Source of the DNA: JAIVHA01 sp965367295
GTDB taxonomy: Bacteria; Pseudomonadota; Gammaproteobacteria; DSM-19610
Direction of reading: 5' to 3'
DNA: 64,000 nucleotides
Assembly (NCBI GenBank): GCA_965367295.1
Contig: CBDUHN010000006.1
Location: 1-64,000, forward strand
Under the pieces are notes generated by a model. That model worked only from the letters and a program-made list of their open reading frames with translations, was not told where the DNA came from and did not search any database. A program made the position numbers and the translations under genes. Of this stretch, positions 35,575 to 43,474 are shown piece by piece (the first letter of the stretch is position 1; each line of letters starts with the position of its first letter).

Positions 35575-36570
35575 CTAGGTGGGCTGTATGGCGCTCAGGT
35601 GTCGGCCGACGGCCAGCCAAGAGCCGGCCAGCCCCAGCAGGATGCCCAGCAGGAGCAGGAGGAAGGCCTCGGTGAGGCCGAAGGTGGCGAGGGCGAATTC
35701 GCTCTGATAGAGACCGGCCAGCTGCCGCACCGGGCCGCGCAGCTGCCAGAAGGCCAGTTCCACCAGCAGCCAGGCCAGGCCGGCACCGATCAGGCCATAC
35801 CACAACCCGGAATAGAGGAAGGGCCGGCGAATGAAGGCGTTGGTGGCGCCGATCAGTTTGCTGACCTCGATTTCCTCGCGCCGATTGAAGATATCCAATC
35901 GAATGGTGTTGCCGACCGTCAGTAGCACCGCCAGTGCCAGCAGGCTGCCGACCAGCAGGATGCCGCGCTGGGCGATTTCCATCATGGTACCGAAACGCTT
36001 TACCCATTGCAGATCCAGCTGGGCGATCTCCACCTCTGGCAGCCGGCCAAGTTTGTCCTGCAGGAACCCGCTCTGTTCGGCATCGCCGTGTCCGGCACTG
36101 GGTTTTACAGTGAGTACGCCGGGCAGCGGGTTGGATTCCAGGGCATCCAGCGCATCACCAAAGCCGGATAGCTCACGAAATTCCGCCAGTGCCTGGTCCG
36201 GTGTGACCAACTGTACGCTGGCGATTTCCGGCCAGGTGCGCAGCCGCTCGGCAAGATTGTGTGCCCGTTCCTCGCGGATGTCCTGTTTCAGGAACAATGA
36301 CAGGCTGGCGCTGCCATCCCATCGCTGGCCCAGCTGTTGCAGGTTATCCACCAGCAGGTACAGGCCGGCCGGCATGGCGAAGGCGATGCCGATCACTGCG
36401 GCGGTCATCAGGCTGGCAACGGGGGTTCGGTACAGGCGTCCGAGGCTGAACAGGGCGGTCTGCGCGTGGCGCAGCAGGTAGTTTTTCAGCCAGTCCATAC
36501 CGGGCAGGGAACGCTTGCGTGGCTTGTGTTCGCGGCTATGGCGGCGGTGGCTGGGCGAACGCTTTCTCAT
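35575..36570 (-). CDS. ftsX: cell division protein FtsX
   Basis: A 331-residue inner-membrane protein with four helices: one near residues 45-70 and three in the C-terminal part (about 205-320). The N-terminus is basic (RKRSPSHRRHSREHKPRKR), and a large periplasmic loop lies between the first two helices (QLGQRWDGSASLSLFLKQ). With FtsE it forms the divisome complex that controls periplasmic amidases through EnvC-type partners. ATG overlaps the ftsE stop (TGATG). Confidence 0.94.
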   Translation of the reverse strand: MRKRSPSHRRHSREHKPRKRSLPGMDWLKNYLLRHAQTALFSLGRLYRTPVASLMTAAVIGIAFAMPAGLYLLVDNLQQLGQRWDGSASLSLFLKQDIREERAHNLAERLRTWPEIASVQLVTPDQALAEFRELSGFGDALDALESNPLPGVLTVKPSAGHGDAEQSGFLQDKLGRLPEVEIAQLDLQWVKRFGTMMEIAQRGILLVGSLLALAVLLTVGNTIRLDIFNRREEIEVSKLIGATNAFIRRPFLYSGLWYGLIGAGLAWLLVELAFWQLRGPVRQLAGLYQSEFALATFGLTEAFLLLLLGILLGLAGSWLAVGRHLSAIQPT

Positions 36571-37235
36571 CACCCCTGCCTCACCTGCCGTAACTGCCCC
36601 TGTTCCAGGGTGATCACCGGGTGATCCAGCTGGCGGATCAGTTCCAGGTCATGGCTGGCGATCAGTACCGTTACACCCACCTGGTTGAACTGTTCAAACA
36701 GCTGCATGATCTCCCGGGACAGCTCGGGGTCCAGGTTGCCGGTGGGCTCATCGGCGAGCAGCAACTTGGGTTTGTTGACCACGGCGCGGGCGATGCCGAC
36801 CCGTTGCTGTTCACCACCTGACAGGGTGATGGGGTAGAGCTTTTCCTTGCCCAGCAGGCCAACCTTGTCCAGGGCAGCGCGCACCCGGCGACCGATCTCC
36901 GGGTGTGGATGACCGGCGATCACCAGCGGCAGCGCCACATTGTCGAATACCGTGCGGTCGAACAACAGGCGATGGTTCTGGAAGATGATGCCGATCTTGC
37001 GGCGCAGGTAGGGGATCTGCCAGCTGCGGGTGCGGGCGAGGTTCTGGCCATCGACGAAAACCTGGCCGCTGGTGGCGCGTTCGATGAGCGCAATCAGCTT
37101 CAGCAGGGTACTCTTGCCGGCACCGGAATGGCCGGTGAGAAAGGCCATGGCGCCCGGCTGCAGATGCAGGCTCACCTGCTTCAGTGCCTCATAGCCGGTG
37201 GGGTAGCGTTTGCTGACCTGATCGAAGCGGAGCAT
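36570..37235 (-). CDS. ftsE: cell division ATP-binding protein FtsE
   Basis: A 221-residue ABC ATPase with Walker A GHSGAGKSTLLKL, signature LSGGEQQRVGIARAVV and Walker B LLLADEPTGNLD. The N-terminal MLRFDQVSKRYPTGYEALKQVS is typical of FtsE. It is the second gene of ftsY-ftsE-ftsX, 17 bases after ftsY and coupled to ftsX. Confidence 0.96.
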   Translation of the reverse strand: MLRFDQVSKRYPTGYEALKQVSLHLQPGAMAFLTGHSGAGKSTLLKLIALIERATSGQVFVDGQNLARTRSWQIPYLRRKIGIIFQNHRLLFDRTVFDNVALPLVIAGHPHPEIGRRVRAALDKVGLLGKEKLYPITLSGGEQQRVGIARAVVNKPKLLLADEPTGNLDPELSREIMQLFEQFNQVGVTVLIASHDLELIRQLDHPVITLEQGQLRQVRQG

Positions 37236-37252
37236 GGGTTACGGGCCTGGCC

Positions 37253-38248
37253 TCAGCCGGCCTCGCGCTCGAACAGGGCGGATACGAACTCTTCGGCGTT
37301 GAACACCCGCATGTCCTCGATGCCCTCGCCTACGCCGATGAAACGGATGGGTACACCCAGGCGTTTGGCAATGGCAAAGATAATACCGCCCTTGGCGGTG
37401 CCGTCGAGCTTGGTGAGGGTGATGCCCGTCAGGCCAACCGCCTGGTGGAACTGCTCGGCCTGGTTCAGGGCGTTCTGCCCGGTGCCGGCATCCACCACCA
37501 GCATCACCTCGTGGGGGGCGCCGGGGTCCAGCTTGCCCATGACGCGCTTGATCTTCTTCAACTCGTCCATGAGGTTGGTCTGGGTATGCAGGCGCCCGGC
37601 GGTATCGGCGATGAGCACATCGATGCCGCGCGCCCGGGCCGATTCCAGGGCGTCGAAGATGACCGAGGCGGAGTCGGCCCCCGACTGCTGGGCCACCACG
37701 GGAATATCGTTGCGTTCGCCCCAGACCTGCAACTGCTCTACCGCCGCGGCGCGGAAGGTATCGCCGGCGGCCAGCATCACCGAGCGGCCCTCGGCCTGCA
37801 GGCGGCGTGCCAGTTTGCCGATGCTGGTGGTTTTACCGACGCCGTTCACGCCCACCATCAGGATTACATAGGGGTTTGCATTGCGGTCGATGGCCAACGG
37901 ATGGGAGACCGGTGTCAACAGTTGGGTCATATCCTCTTTGAGGGCAGCCATCAGGGCATCGGCATCAGCCAGTTCCTTGCGCGCCACCCGCCTGGTGAGA
38001 TCACCGATGATGGTCTGGGTGGCCTCGACGCCGATATCTGCCACCAGTAACTGGGTTTCCAGTTCCTCGAGCAGTTCGTCATCGATCTGTTTGCGGCCCA
38101 GCACCAGGTTGGCGACACCCTCGGTCAGACCGCTGCGGGTACGCGCCAGGCCGGCCTTCAGGCGGCCAAACAGCCCGGTTTTCTTCGCTTCCGGTGGGGT
38201 TTCCGCGCTGGGGGATTTGCTGGATTTGTCTTTGCCGAAACCAAACAT
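37253..38248 (-). CDS. ftsY: signal recognition particle receptor FtsY
   Basis: A 331-residue SRP receptor GTPase. The N and G domains are complete: GVNGVGKTTSIGKLARRL (G1), DTAGRLHTQTNLMDELKKI (G3) and TKLDGTAKGG (G4). The acidic, membrane-associating A domain of enteric FtsY is short here (about 40 residues), as in many non-enteric bacteria. ATG is at 38248. It targets ribosome-nascent chain complexes to the translocon, and its gene starts the ftsYEX operon. Confidence 0.96.
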   Translation of the reverse strand: MFGFGKDKSSKSPSAETPPEAKKTGLFGRLKAGLARTRSGLTEGVANLVLGRKQIDDELLEELETQLLVADIGVEATQTIIGDLTRRVARKELADADALMAALKEDMTQLLTPVSHPLAIDRNANPYVILMVGVNGVGKTTSIGKLARRLQAEGRSVMLAAGDTFRAAAVEQLQVWGERNDIPVVAQQSGADSASVIFDALESARARGIDVLIADTAGRLHTQTNLMDELKKIKRVMGKLDPGAPHEVMLVVDAGTGQNALNQAEQFHQAVGLTGITLTKLDGTAKGGIIFAIAKRLGVPIRFIGVGEGIEDMRVFNAEEFVSALFEREAG

Positions 38249-38356
38249 CAAACTTCCGGTCTACTGTCGAGTGGCTTGAGGGCACTTATCCTAACATCGG
38301 TGCCCTGTTAAGGTAAGCGACCCCTCGTGGGGACAATCATTAAAAGGAGTGTACGA

Positions 38357-39727
38357 ATGCGGGCAGTGCTGATCGTGGCGCTGGCATTATGGAGCGGGCT
38401 GGCCATCGGGGCCGGAGCGGTGCATGAATACCAGCTGGACAACGGCTTGAAGCTGATTGTCAAAGAGGATCACCGGGCACCGGTGATGGTGTCCCAGGTT
38501 TGGTACAAGGTGGGGTCCAGTTACGAGCACGACGGCATCACCGGAATCTCCCATGTGCTCGAACACATGATGTTCAAGGGTACCAGGGCCCATCCACCGG
38601 GTGAGTTCTCGCGCATCATTTCCGAGAACGGCGGTCGCGAAAATGCCTTTACCAGCCGTGATTACACCGCCTATTTCCAGAGCATGGAACGCAGCCGCGT
38701 GCCGGTGAGCTTCGAACTGGAGGCGGATCGCATGCGCCATCTGTTGCTGCCACCGGAGGAATTCGCCAAGGAGGTGCGGGTGGTGATGGAAGAGCGGCGC
38801 ATGCGCACCGAGGACAATCCACAGTCACTCACCTATGAACAGTTCAATGCCACCGCCTTCCTGAGCAGCCCCTATCGTATCCCCGTCATTGGCTGGATGA
38901 ATGACCTGGAGGCCCTGCAGGTCGAGGATCTCCGGCACTGGTATGGAAAATGGTATGCCCCCAACAATGCCACCCTGGTGGTGGTGGGCGATGTACAGCC
39001 GGATGAAGTCTACGCCCTGGCCAAACGTTACTTCGGCCCCCTCAAGCCCAGCCCGGACCTGGTTGCGCCCAAGCCGCGTGAAGAGATCGACCAGAGGGGG
39101 ATGCGCCGTATTACCGTGAAGGCTCCCGCCGAATTGCCCTACCTGATGATGGGCTACAAGGTGCCGGTGCTGCTCACTGCCGAAGAGGACTGGGAACCCT
39201 ATGCGCTGGAAGTGCTGGCCGGAGTACTCGATGGCGGCGACAGCGCGCGTCTGGCGCGTTCCCTGGTGCGGGGCCGGGAGATCGCCGCCAGTGCCGGTGC
39301 CGGATATGACCTGTATGACCGCCAGCAAAGCCTGCTGCTGCTGGATGGCACACCGGCCAATGGACAGGACATTGAAACCGTGGAACAGGCGCTACGGGAC
39401 CAGATTCGGCAGTTACGCGAACAGCCCGTCAGCGCAGAGGAACTGGCGCGGGTGAAGGCCCAGGTGGTGGCTGCCGAGGTGTATGAGCAGGACTCGGTGT
39501 TCTACCAGGCCATGAAGATCGGCACCCTGGTAACCACCGGCCTGGACTGGCGCCTGATGGAGCAATACCTGCCACGTATTCAGGCGGTGACCGCCGAGCA
39601 GGTACAGGCAGTGGCGAAGAAGTATCTTACCGAGGACCGTCTCACCGTGGCGGTGCTTGATCCACAGCCCATGGATCCCAAACAACCCAAACCCCGCATG
39701 TCCATGGGAGGCAGTCATGTACGCTAA
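38357..39727 (+). CDS. M16 family zinc peptidase (active subunit)
   Basis: A 456-residue periplasmic peptidase with a signal peptide (cleavage near GAGA-V). The inverted zinc motif HVLEH (about residue 70) followed by MMFKGT and the downstream Glu in the EVRVVMEERRMR helix make it catalytically competent. It resembles the processing-peptidase/PqqL-type subfamily. AAAGGAG lies seven bases before the ATG at 38357. The next gene, overlapping by 11 bases, is its inactive-looking partner, so a heterodimer is likely. Substrates are unknown. Confidence 0.93.
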   Translation: MRAVLIVALALWSGLAIGAGAVHEYQLDNGLKLIVKEDHRAPVMVSQVWYKVGSSYEHDGITGISHVLEHMMFKGTRAHPPGEFSRIISENGGRENAFTSRDYTAYFQSMERSRVPVSFELEADRMRHLLLPPEEFAKEVRVVMEERRMRTEDNPQSLTYEQFNATAFLSSPYRIPVIGWMNDLEALQVEDLRHWYGKWYAPNNATLVVVGDVQPDEVYALAKRYFGPLKPSPDLVAPKPREEIDQRGMRRITVKAPAELPYLMMGYKVPVLLTAEEDWEPYALEVLAGVLDGGDSARLARSLVRGREIAASAGAGYDLYDRQQSLLLLDGTPANGQDIETVEQALRDQIRQLREQPVSAEELARVKAQVVAAEVYEQDSVFYQAMKIGTLVTTGLDWRLMEQYLPRIQAVTAEQVQAVAKKYLTEDRLTVAVLDPQPMDPKQPKPRMSMGGSHVR

Positions 39728-41081
39728 TTCGATGCAACGAGGATGGAATCTGTTGCTGGCCGGTGTCCTGCTGCTGGTGACGGGCTGTGCTGCCCTGCAG
39801 CCCCGGGAAACACCGCTCATCACCGGCACCGGGCAGGCCGAAACCCATATCCAGCATTGGCTTACTTCCAATGGTGCCCGGGTTTATTTCGTACATGCGC
39901 CGGAGCTGCCCATGCTGGATGTGCGGGTGGTATTCGATGCCGGCAGTGCCCGGGACAATGGTCAGCCGGGGGTTGCGTTGCTTGCCAACGGTCTGATGGA
40001 TCAGGGCGCCGGCGACCTGGATGCCGATGCCATCGCCCGAAACCTGGAAGGACTGGGTGCCCGCATGAGCAATGGCTCGGCGCGGGACATGGCCTGGTTG
40101 ACACTGCGGAGCCTCAGCGAACCGCAATTGTTGCAGCCGGCGCTGGAGGTCTTCACCAAGGTGCTCAGCCAGCCGCGCTATGCCGCAGGGGACTTCGAGC
40201 GTGAGCGTCAGCGCCTGCTGGTGGGGCTGCAGCAGGAGGACCAGCAGCCGGGCGAAGTGGCGGAAAAGGCTTTCTACCGCGCACTGTATGGCGATCACCC
40301 CTATGCCTCGCCGGAGTCCGGCACTCAGGCGTCGGTACGCAAGCTGCAGCGCGAGGATCTGCAGGCCTTTTACCGGCAATACTACGTGGCCCGCAATGCT
40401 GTGGTGGCGCTGGTGGGGGATATCGATCGGGCCGCGGCCGAGCGCATTGCGGAACAGCTCACCGGCGGCCTGGCCAGCGGTGAGCCGGCTGCCCCGCTAC
40501 CGGAAGTGCCGTCTCTGACCGCACCGGTAACCGAGCGCATCACCCACAGTTCCACCCAGAGTACCGTACTGATGGGGGAGCCGGGCATGACCCGCACCGA
40601 CCCTGATTACTTCATCCTGTACGTGGGTAATCACGTGCTCGGTGGCGGCGGCCTGGTGTCGCGTATCAGTGAAGAGGTACGGGAAAAGCGCGGCCTGTCC
40701 TACAGTGCCTACAGCTATTTCCTGCCCATGGGCCGCAAAGGCCCGTTCCAGTTGGGCCTGCAGACCCGTAATGACCAGACGGACGATGCCCTGCAGGTGC
40801 TGCGCGATACCCTGGAGCGCTACCGCGAGGAAGGTCCGACGGAAGAGGAACTGCTGGCGGCCAAGCGCAATATCACCGGTGGCTATCCGTTACGCATCGA
40901 CAGCAACAGCAAGATCGTCGAGTACCTGGCCATGATCGGTTTCTATGATTTGCCGCTGGACTACCTCGATAGCTTCAACAGCAGGGTCGAGGCGGTGACC
41001 CGCGAGCAGGTACGCGACGCCTTCCAGCGGCGTGTGCACCCGGATCGCATGGCCACCATCGTGGTGGGGGGTGCCAGTTGA
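39717..41081 (+). CDS. M16 family peptidase-like lipoprotein (zinc site lost)
   Basis: A 454-residue M16 homologue with a lipoprotein signal (lipobox VTGC near residue 22). The HxxEH motif is replaced by a segment reading LLANGLMDQGAG, so no zinc centre is expected; the C-terminal RxY-type region (REKRGLSYSAYSYF) is kept. This is the usual pairing in M16 heterodimers, where the inactive subunit helps bind substrate. GGGAGG lies upstream of the ATG, which overlaps the end of the preceding gene. Confidence 0.92.
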   Translation: MYANSMQRGWNLLLAGVLLLVTGCAALQPRETPLITGTGQAETHIQHWLTSNGARVYFVHAPELPMLDVRVVFDAGSARDNGQPGVALLANGLMDQGAGDLDADAIARNLEGLGARMSNGSARDMAWLTLRSLSEPQLLQPALEVFTKVLSQPRYAAGDFERERQRLLVGLQQEDQQPGEVAEKAFYRALYGDHPYASPESGTQASVRKLQREDLQAFYRQYYVARNAVVALVGDIDRAAAERIAEQLTGGLASGEPAAPLPEVPSLTAPVTERITHSSTQSTVLMGEPGMTRTDPDYFILYVGNHVLGGGGLVSRISEEVREKRGLSYSAYSYFLPMGRKGPFQLGLQTRNDQTDDALQVLRDTLERYREEGPTEEELLAAKRNITGGYPLRIDSNSKIVEYLAMIGFYDLPLDYLDSFNSRVEAVTREQVRDAFQRRVHPDRMATIVVGGAS

Positions 41082-41085
41082 GCTG

Positions 41086-41121
41086 GTAGTGGATTGCGCA
41101 TGTCTGTGCGAAATCACCTAC
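41086..41121. repeat. imperfect GTAG-type hairpin
   Basis: GTAG, a mostly paired arm (GGATTGCGCA / TGTGCGAAATC) and CTAC form an imperfect stem-loop straight after the peptidase stop codon. It begins with GTAG as REP elements do but differs in sequence from the copies at 4238 and 12563. Confidence 0.4.
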
Positions 41122-41234
41122 AGCATAAACTGGCACATGCGGACCGACAGCGTATGGTAAAGCCGCTAGGGTAGTCCCCGGTGAAGGATCACCAGTTGGC
41201 AAGGATGCTGGCTCATTTCAGGGAGTGAATCGAT

Positions 41235-41866
41235 ATGTTCTATCCGCAAGCCCGTTCGGGTGTGTTGCTGTCTGCACTGTTGTTCCTCATGGCCCGGCCC
41301 GCTGTGGCCAACACCGTGATTTCCGAAATCCTCTACGACGCCAGTGATGGTGACAATGGCAAGGTCTTTGTCGAACTGTTCGGTGAGCCCGGCAGTGCGC
41401 TGGACGGACTGGTGGTGGAGGGTATCAACGGCAGTAGCGGGGATGTCACACACAGTGTCGGTGCTGAGCGGCTGGATGTCATCCGATGGGGTGTTCGTCA
41501 TCGCCGATGATGATGACAGTGGCGTTACTCAGCTGGCGAATGCCGATTGGATCACCGGGATCGATCTGCAGAACGGTCCGGATTCGGTGGTGCTGCGTTT
41601 CGGCGCCACCGTGCTGGATGCCGTGGGCTACGGGGATTTCACCGGCCTGTTCTTTGCCGGGGAAGGGGCTGCTGCCGCGGATGTTTCCGTCGGCAGCAGC
41701 CAAACGCGTAGTACCCCCTGGCAGGATACCGACAACAATGCCGCGGACTTTCAGCTGCTCGCGCAGCCGATACCGGGATTGGGGGCGATCGCAGCTGTGG
41801 CTGCTGCTGTCGGGGTTGGCGGTGTTTGCCGGTTGGGTGCAACCCCGGGGGCAGATGACGGCTTGA
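41235..41866 (+). pseudogene. broken lamin-tail-domain protein with sorting-type C-terminus
   Basis: The reading frame starts well (GGGAG ribosome binding site, signal peptide ending AVA, then NTVISEILYDASDGDNGKVFVELF, a lamin-tail-domain opening) but shifts frame near 41460. The next frame continues the domain with SSDGVFVIADDD, TVLDAVGYGDF and ADFQLLAQPIPG. A second shift in the G5 run at 41781-41785 leads into a third frame reading QLWLLLSGLAVFAGW and QPRGQMTA before the stop at 41864-41866. Removing one base at each place restores about 210 residues: signal peptide, lamin-tail domain and a Pro-X-Pro plus hydrophobic helix plus Arg tail like exosortase-type sorting signals. Either a genuine pseudogene or two sequence errors. 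Confidence 0.72.
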
Positions 41867-41924
41867 CCCGCTGCCGGTGGCCCGGGATGATGCAGCGCAG
41901 TTTCACTACCGTCCTATTACTGCC

Positions 41925-42500
41925 ATGCCTCGAGGTCCCCGCAATCAATTACGCATCATTGGTGGCACCTGGCGTGGTCGCAAGCTGGCCTTTGCCGATG
42001 TGCCGGGTCTGCGCCCCACGGGCGATCGCATCCGCGAAACCCTGTTCAACTGGCTGGCTCCTTACCTCAACGGGGTCCGCTGCCTGGATCTGTTTGCCGG
42101 CAGCGGCGCACTGGGTCTGGAAGCGGCTTCGCGCGGGGCATCGCGGGTGTTGATGCTGGATCGCGCCCCGCAGGTGGTGCGGCTGCTGCGGGAACATTGC
42201 CAGACCCTGCGTGCCGAGGGCGTGGAGGTGGTCCAGGCCGATGCCCTTGCCTACCTGGCCGGCCCGGCGGAGCCCTTCGATATCCTGTTTCTCGATCCGC
42301 CCTTTCACCAGGGCCTGCTCGCCCCCTGCTGCGAGTTACTCGAGGCGCGGGGCTGGCTGGCGCCGCGGGCCTGGATCTACCTGGAGGCGGAACGGGAGCT
42401 GGGAACGCCGCACCTGCCGACCGGCTGGGTGCTGCATCGCAGCAAGCTGGCGGGCGAGGTCGGCTACTTTCTGGCCAGGCGGGAAGGGTCGGGTGAATAA
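41925..42500 (+). CDS. rsmD: 16S rRNA (guanine(966)-N2)-methyltransferase RsmD
   Basis: A 191-residue SAM-dependent methyltransferase for G966 of 16S rRNA. The opening LRIIGGTWRGRKLAFADVPGLRPTGDRIRETLFNWL, motif I DLFAGSGALGLEA and the catalytic FLDPPF are clear. ATG at 41925 matches the length of relatives; earlier in-frame codons overlap the pseudogene. It lies after the M16 pair and before coaD, a common order. Confidence 0.95.
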   Translation: MPRGPRNQLRIIGGTWRGRKLAFADVPGLRPTGDRIRETLFNWLAPYLNGVRCLDLFAGSGALGLEAASRGASRVLMLDRAPQVVRLLREHCQTLRAEGVEVVQADALAYLAGPAEPFDILFLDPPFHQGLLAPCCELLEARGWLAPRAWIYLEAERELGTPHLPTGWVLHRSKLAGEVGYFLARREGSGE

Positions 42501-42616
42501 CCGTCGGTCGCCCGGCCACGCGACCCCTGTTACAGACACATGCCGCGGGATGCCGCCACCTGAAGGCGGTCGTTCATAAGCGTTGTGAACATTGCCCAAC
42601 CCCTCCCGCCTGGCGC

Positions 42617-42645
42617 TCAACACTACAGCCCACAGCGTGTACACT
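42617..42645 (+). promoter_or_regulatory. likely sigma-70 promoter of coaD
   Basis: TCAACA, 17 bases, TACACT; both boxes match four of six consensus positions. RNA would start near 42652, about 28 bases upstream of the coaD ATG. Confidence 0.45.
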
Positions 42646-42679
42646 GCGCACACATCCTCGATCCAGGGCCTGTCCCCCC

Positions 42680-43156
42680 ATGAAAACCGCCGTCTACCCG
42701 GGTACCTTCGATCCCATCACCAATGGCCACACCGACCTGGTGGAGCGCGCCGCGCGCCTGTTCGACCGGGTTATCGTGGCGGTGGCGAAGAGTCCGAGCA
42801 AGGCGCCGGCTTTTTCGCTCGAGAAGCGGGTGTCGCTGGCGGCCGAGGTGCTGGCCCATCTGCCCAATGTGGAGGTGAGCAGCTTCGATTGCCTGCTGGT
42901 GGACTACCTGCGCCAGCAGCAGGGGCAGGTGATCCTGCGTGGCCTGCGGGCGGTGTCGGATTTTGAATATGAATTTCAGCTGGCCAGCATGAACCGCCAG
43001 CTGGCCCCCGAGGTGGAGACCCTGTTTTTGACCCCGTCCGAGCGCTATGCCTATGTTTCCTCTAGCCTGGTGCGGGAAATCGCCGCACTGGGCGGGGATG
43101 TGACACCCTTTGTCCAGGCCAACGTTGTGGCTGCGCTGCGGGCCCGTTTGGGCTAA
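42680..43156 (+). CDS. coaD: phosphopantetheine adenylyltransferase
   Basis: A 158-residue nucleotidyltransferase that joins ATP and 4'-phosphopantetheine to dephospho-CoA. The YPGTFDPITNGHTDLVERA opening carries the T/HxGH-type nucleotide motif, and RGLRAVSDFEYEFQLASMNRQLAPEVETLFL and SSSLVREIAALGGDV are standard. Length and order (rsmD-coaD-ferredoxin) match gammaproteobacteria. CoaBC, an earlier step of the same pathway, lies at 59225. Confidence 0.97.
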   Translation: MKTAVYPGTFDPITNGHTDLVERAARLFDRVIVAVAKSPSKAPAFSLEKRVSLAAEVLAHLPNVEVSSFDCLLVDYLRQQQGQVILRGLRAVSDFEYEFQLASMNRQLAPEVETLFLTPSERYAYVSSSLVREIAALGGDVTPFVQANVVAALRARLG

Positions 43157-43176
43157 TATTAGTAGGATGTTATATT
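43148..43176 (+). promoter_or_regulatory. likely promoter of the ferredoxin-ggt pair
   Basis: TTGGGC, 17 bases, TATATT; the -10 box matches five of six positions. It overlaps the end of coaD and precedes a GC-rich leader. Confidence 0.45.
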
Positions 43177-43219
43177 CTCGCGCCCCCTGCCGGGGGTGGG
43201 AGCCAATGAGGAGATGGTC

Positions 43220-43474
43220 ATGGCCCTGATGATTACTGACGAGTGCATCAACTGCGATGTCTGCGAGCCCGAGTGCCCCAATGGCGCTATTTCCCAGGGC
43301 GATGAAATCTATGTGATCGATCCGGCGCTCTGCACCGAGTGTGTCGGTCACTATGAAACCTCCCAGTGCGTGGATGTCTGCCCTGTCGATTGCATTCCTC
43401 TGAACCCGGATTACCAGGAAACCAAGGAAGAGTTGCTGGAAAAATACCAGCAGCTCACCGCGGAAGAGGCCTGA
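43220..43474 (+). CDS. YfhL-family 2[4Fe-4S] ferredoxin
   Basis: An 84-residue ferredoxin with one typical cluster motif (CINCDVCEPECP) and a second, expanded one (CTECVGHYETSQCVDVCPVDC), as in YfhL/FdxA-like allochromatium-type ferredoxins. The insertion between the first two Cys pairs of the second motif and the C-terminal helix EELLEKYQQL are the family hallmarks. GAGGAG lies six bases before the ATG. Its TGA overlaps the ggt ATG (TGATG). Its redox partner is unknown. Confidence 0.94.
   Translation: MALMITDECINCDVCEPECPNGAISQGDEIYVIDPALCTECVGHYETSQCVDVCPVDCIPLNPDYQETKEELLEKYQQLTAEEA

Noticed and set aside
35559..35578. CTAGGG/CCCTAG hairpin at the end of ftsX as terminator
   Set aside because: It overlaps the ftsX stop codon and has no T run, so it is not convincing as a terminator.
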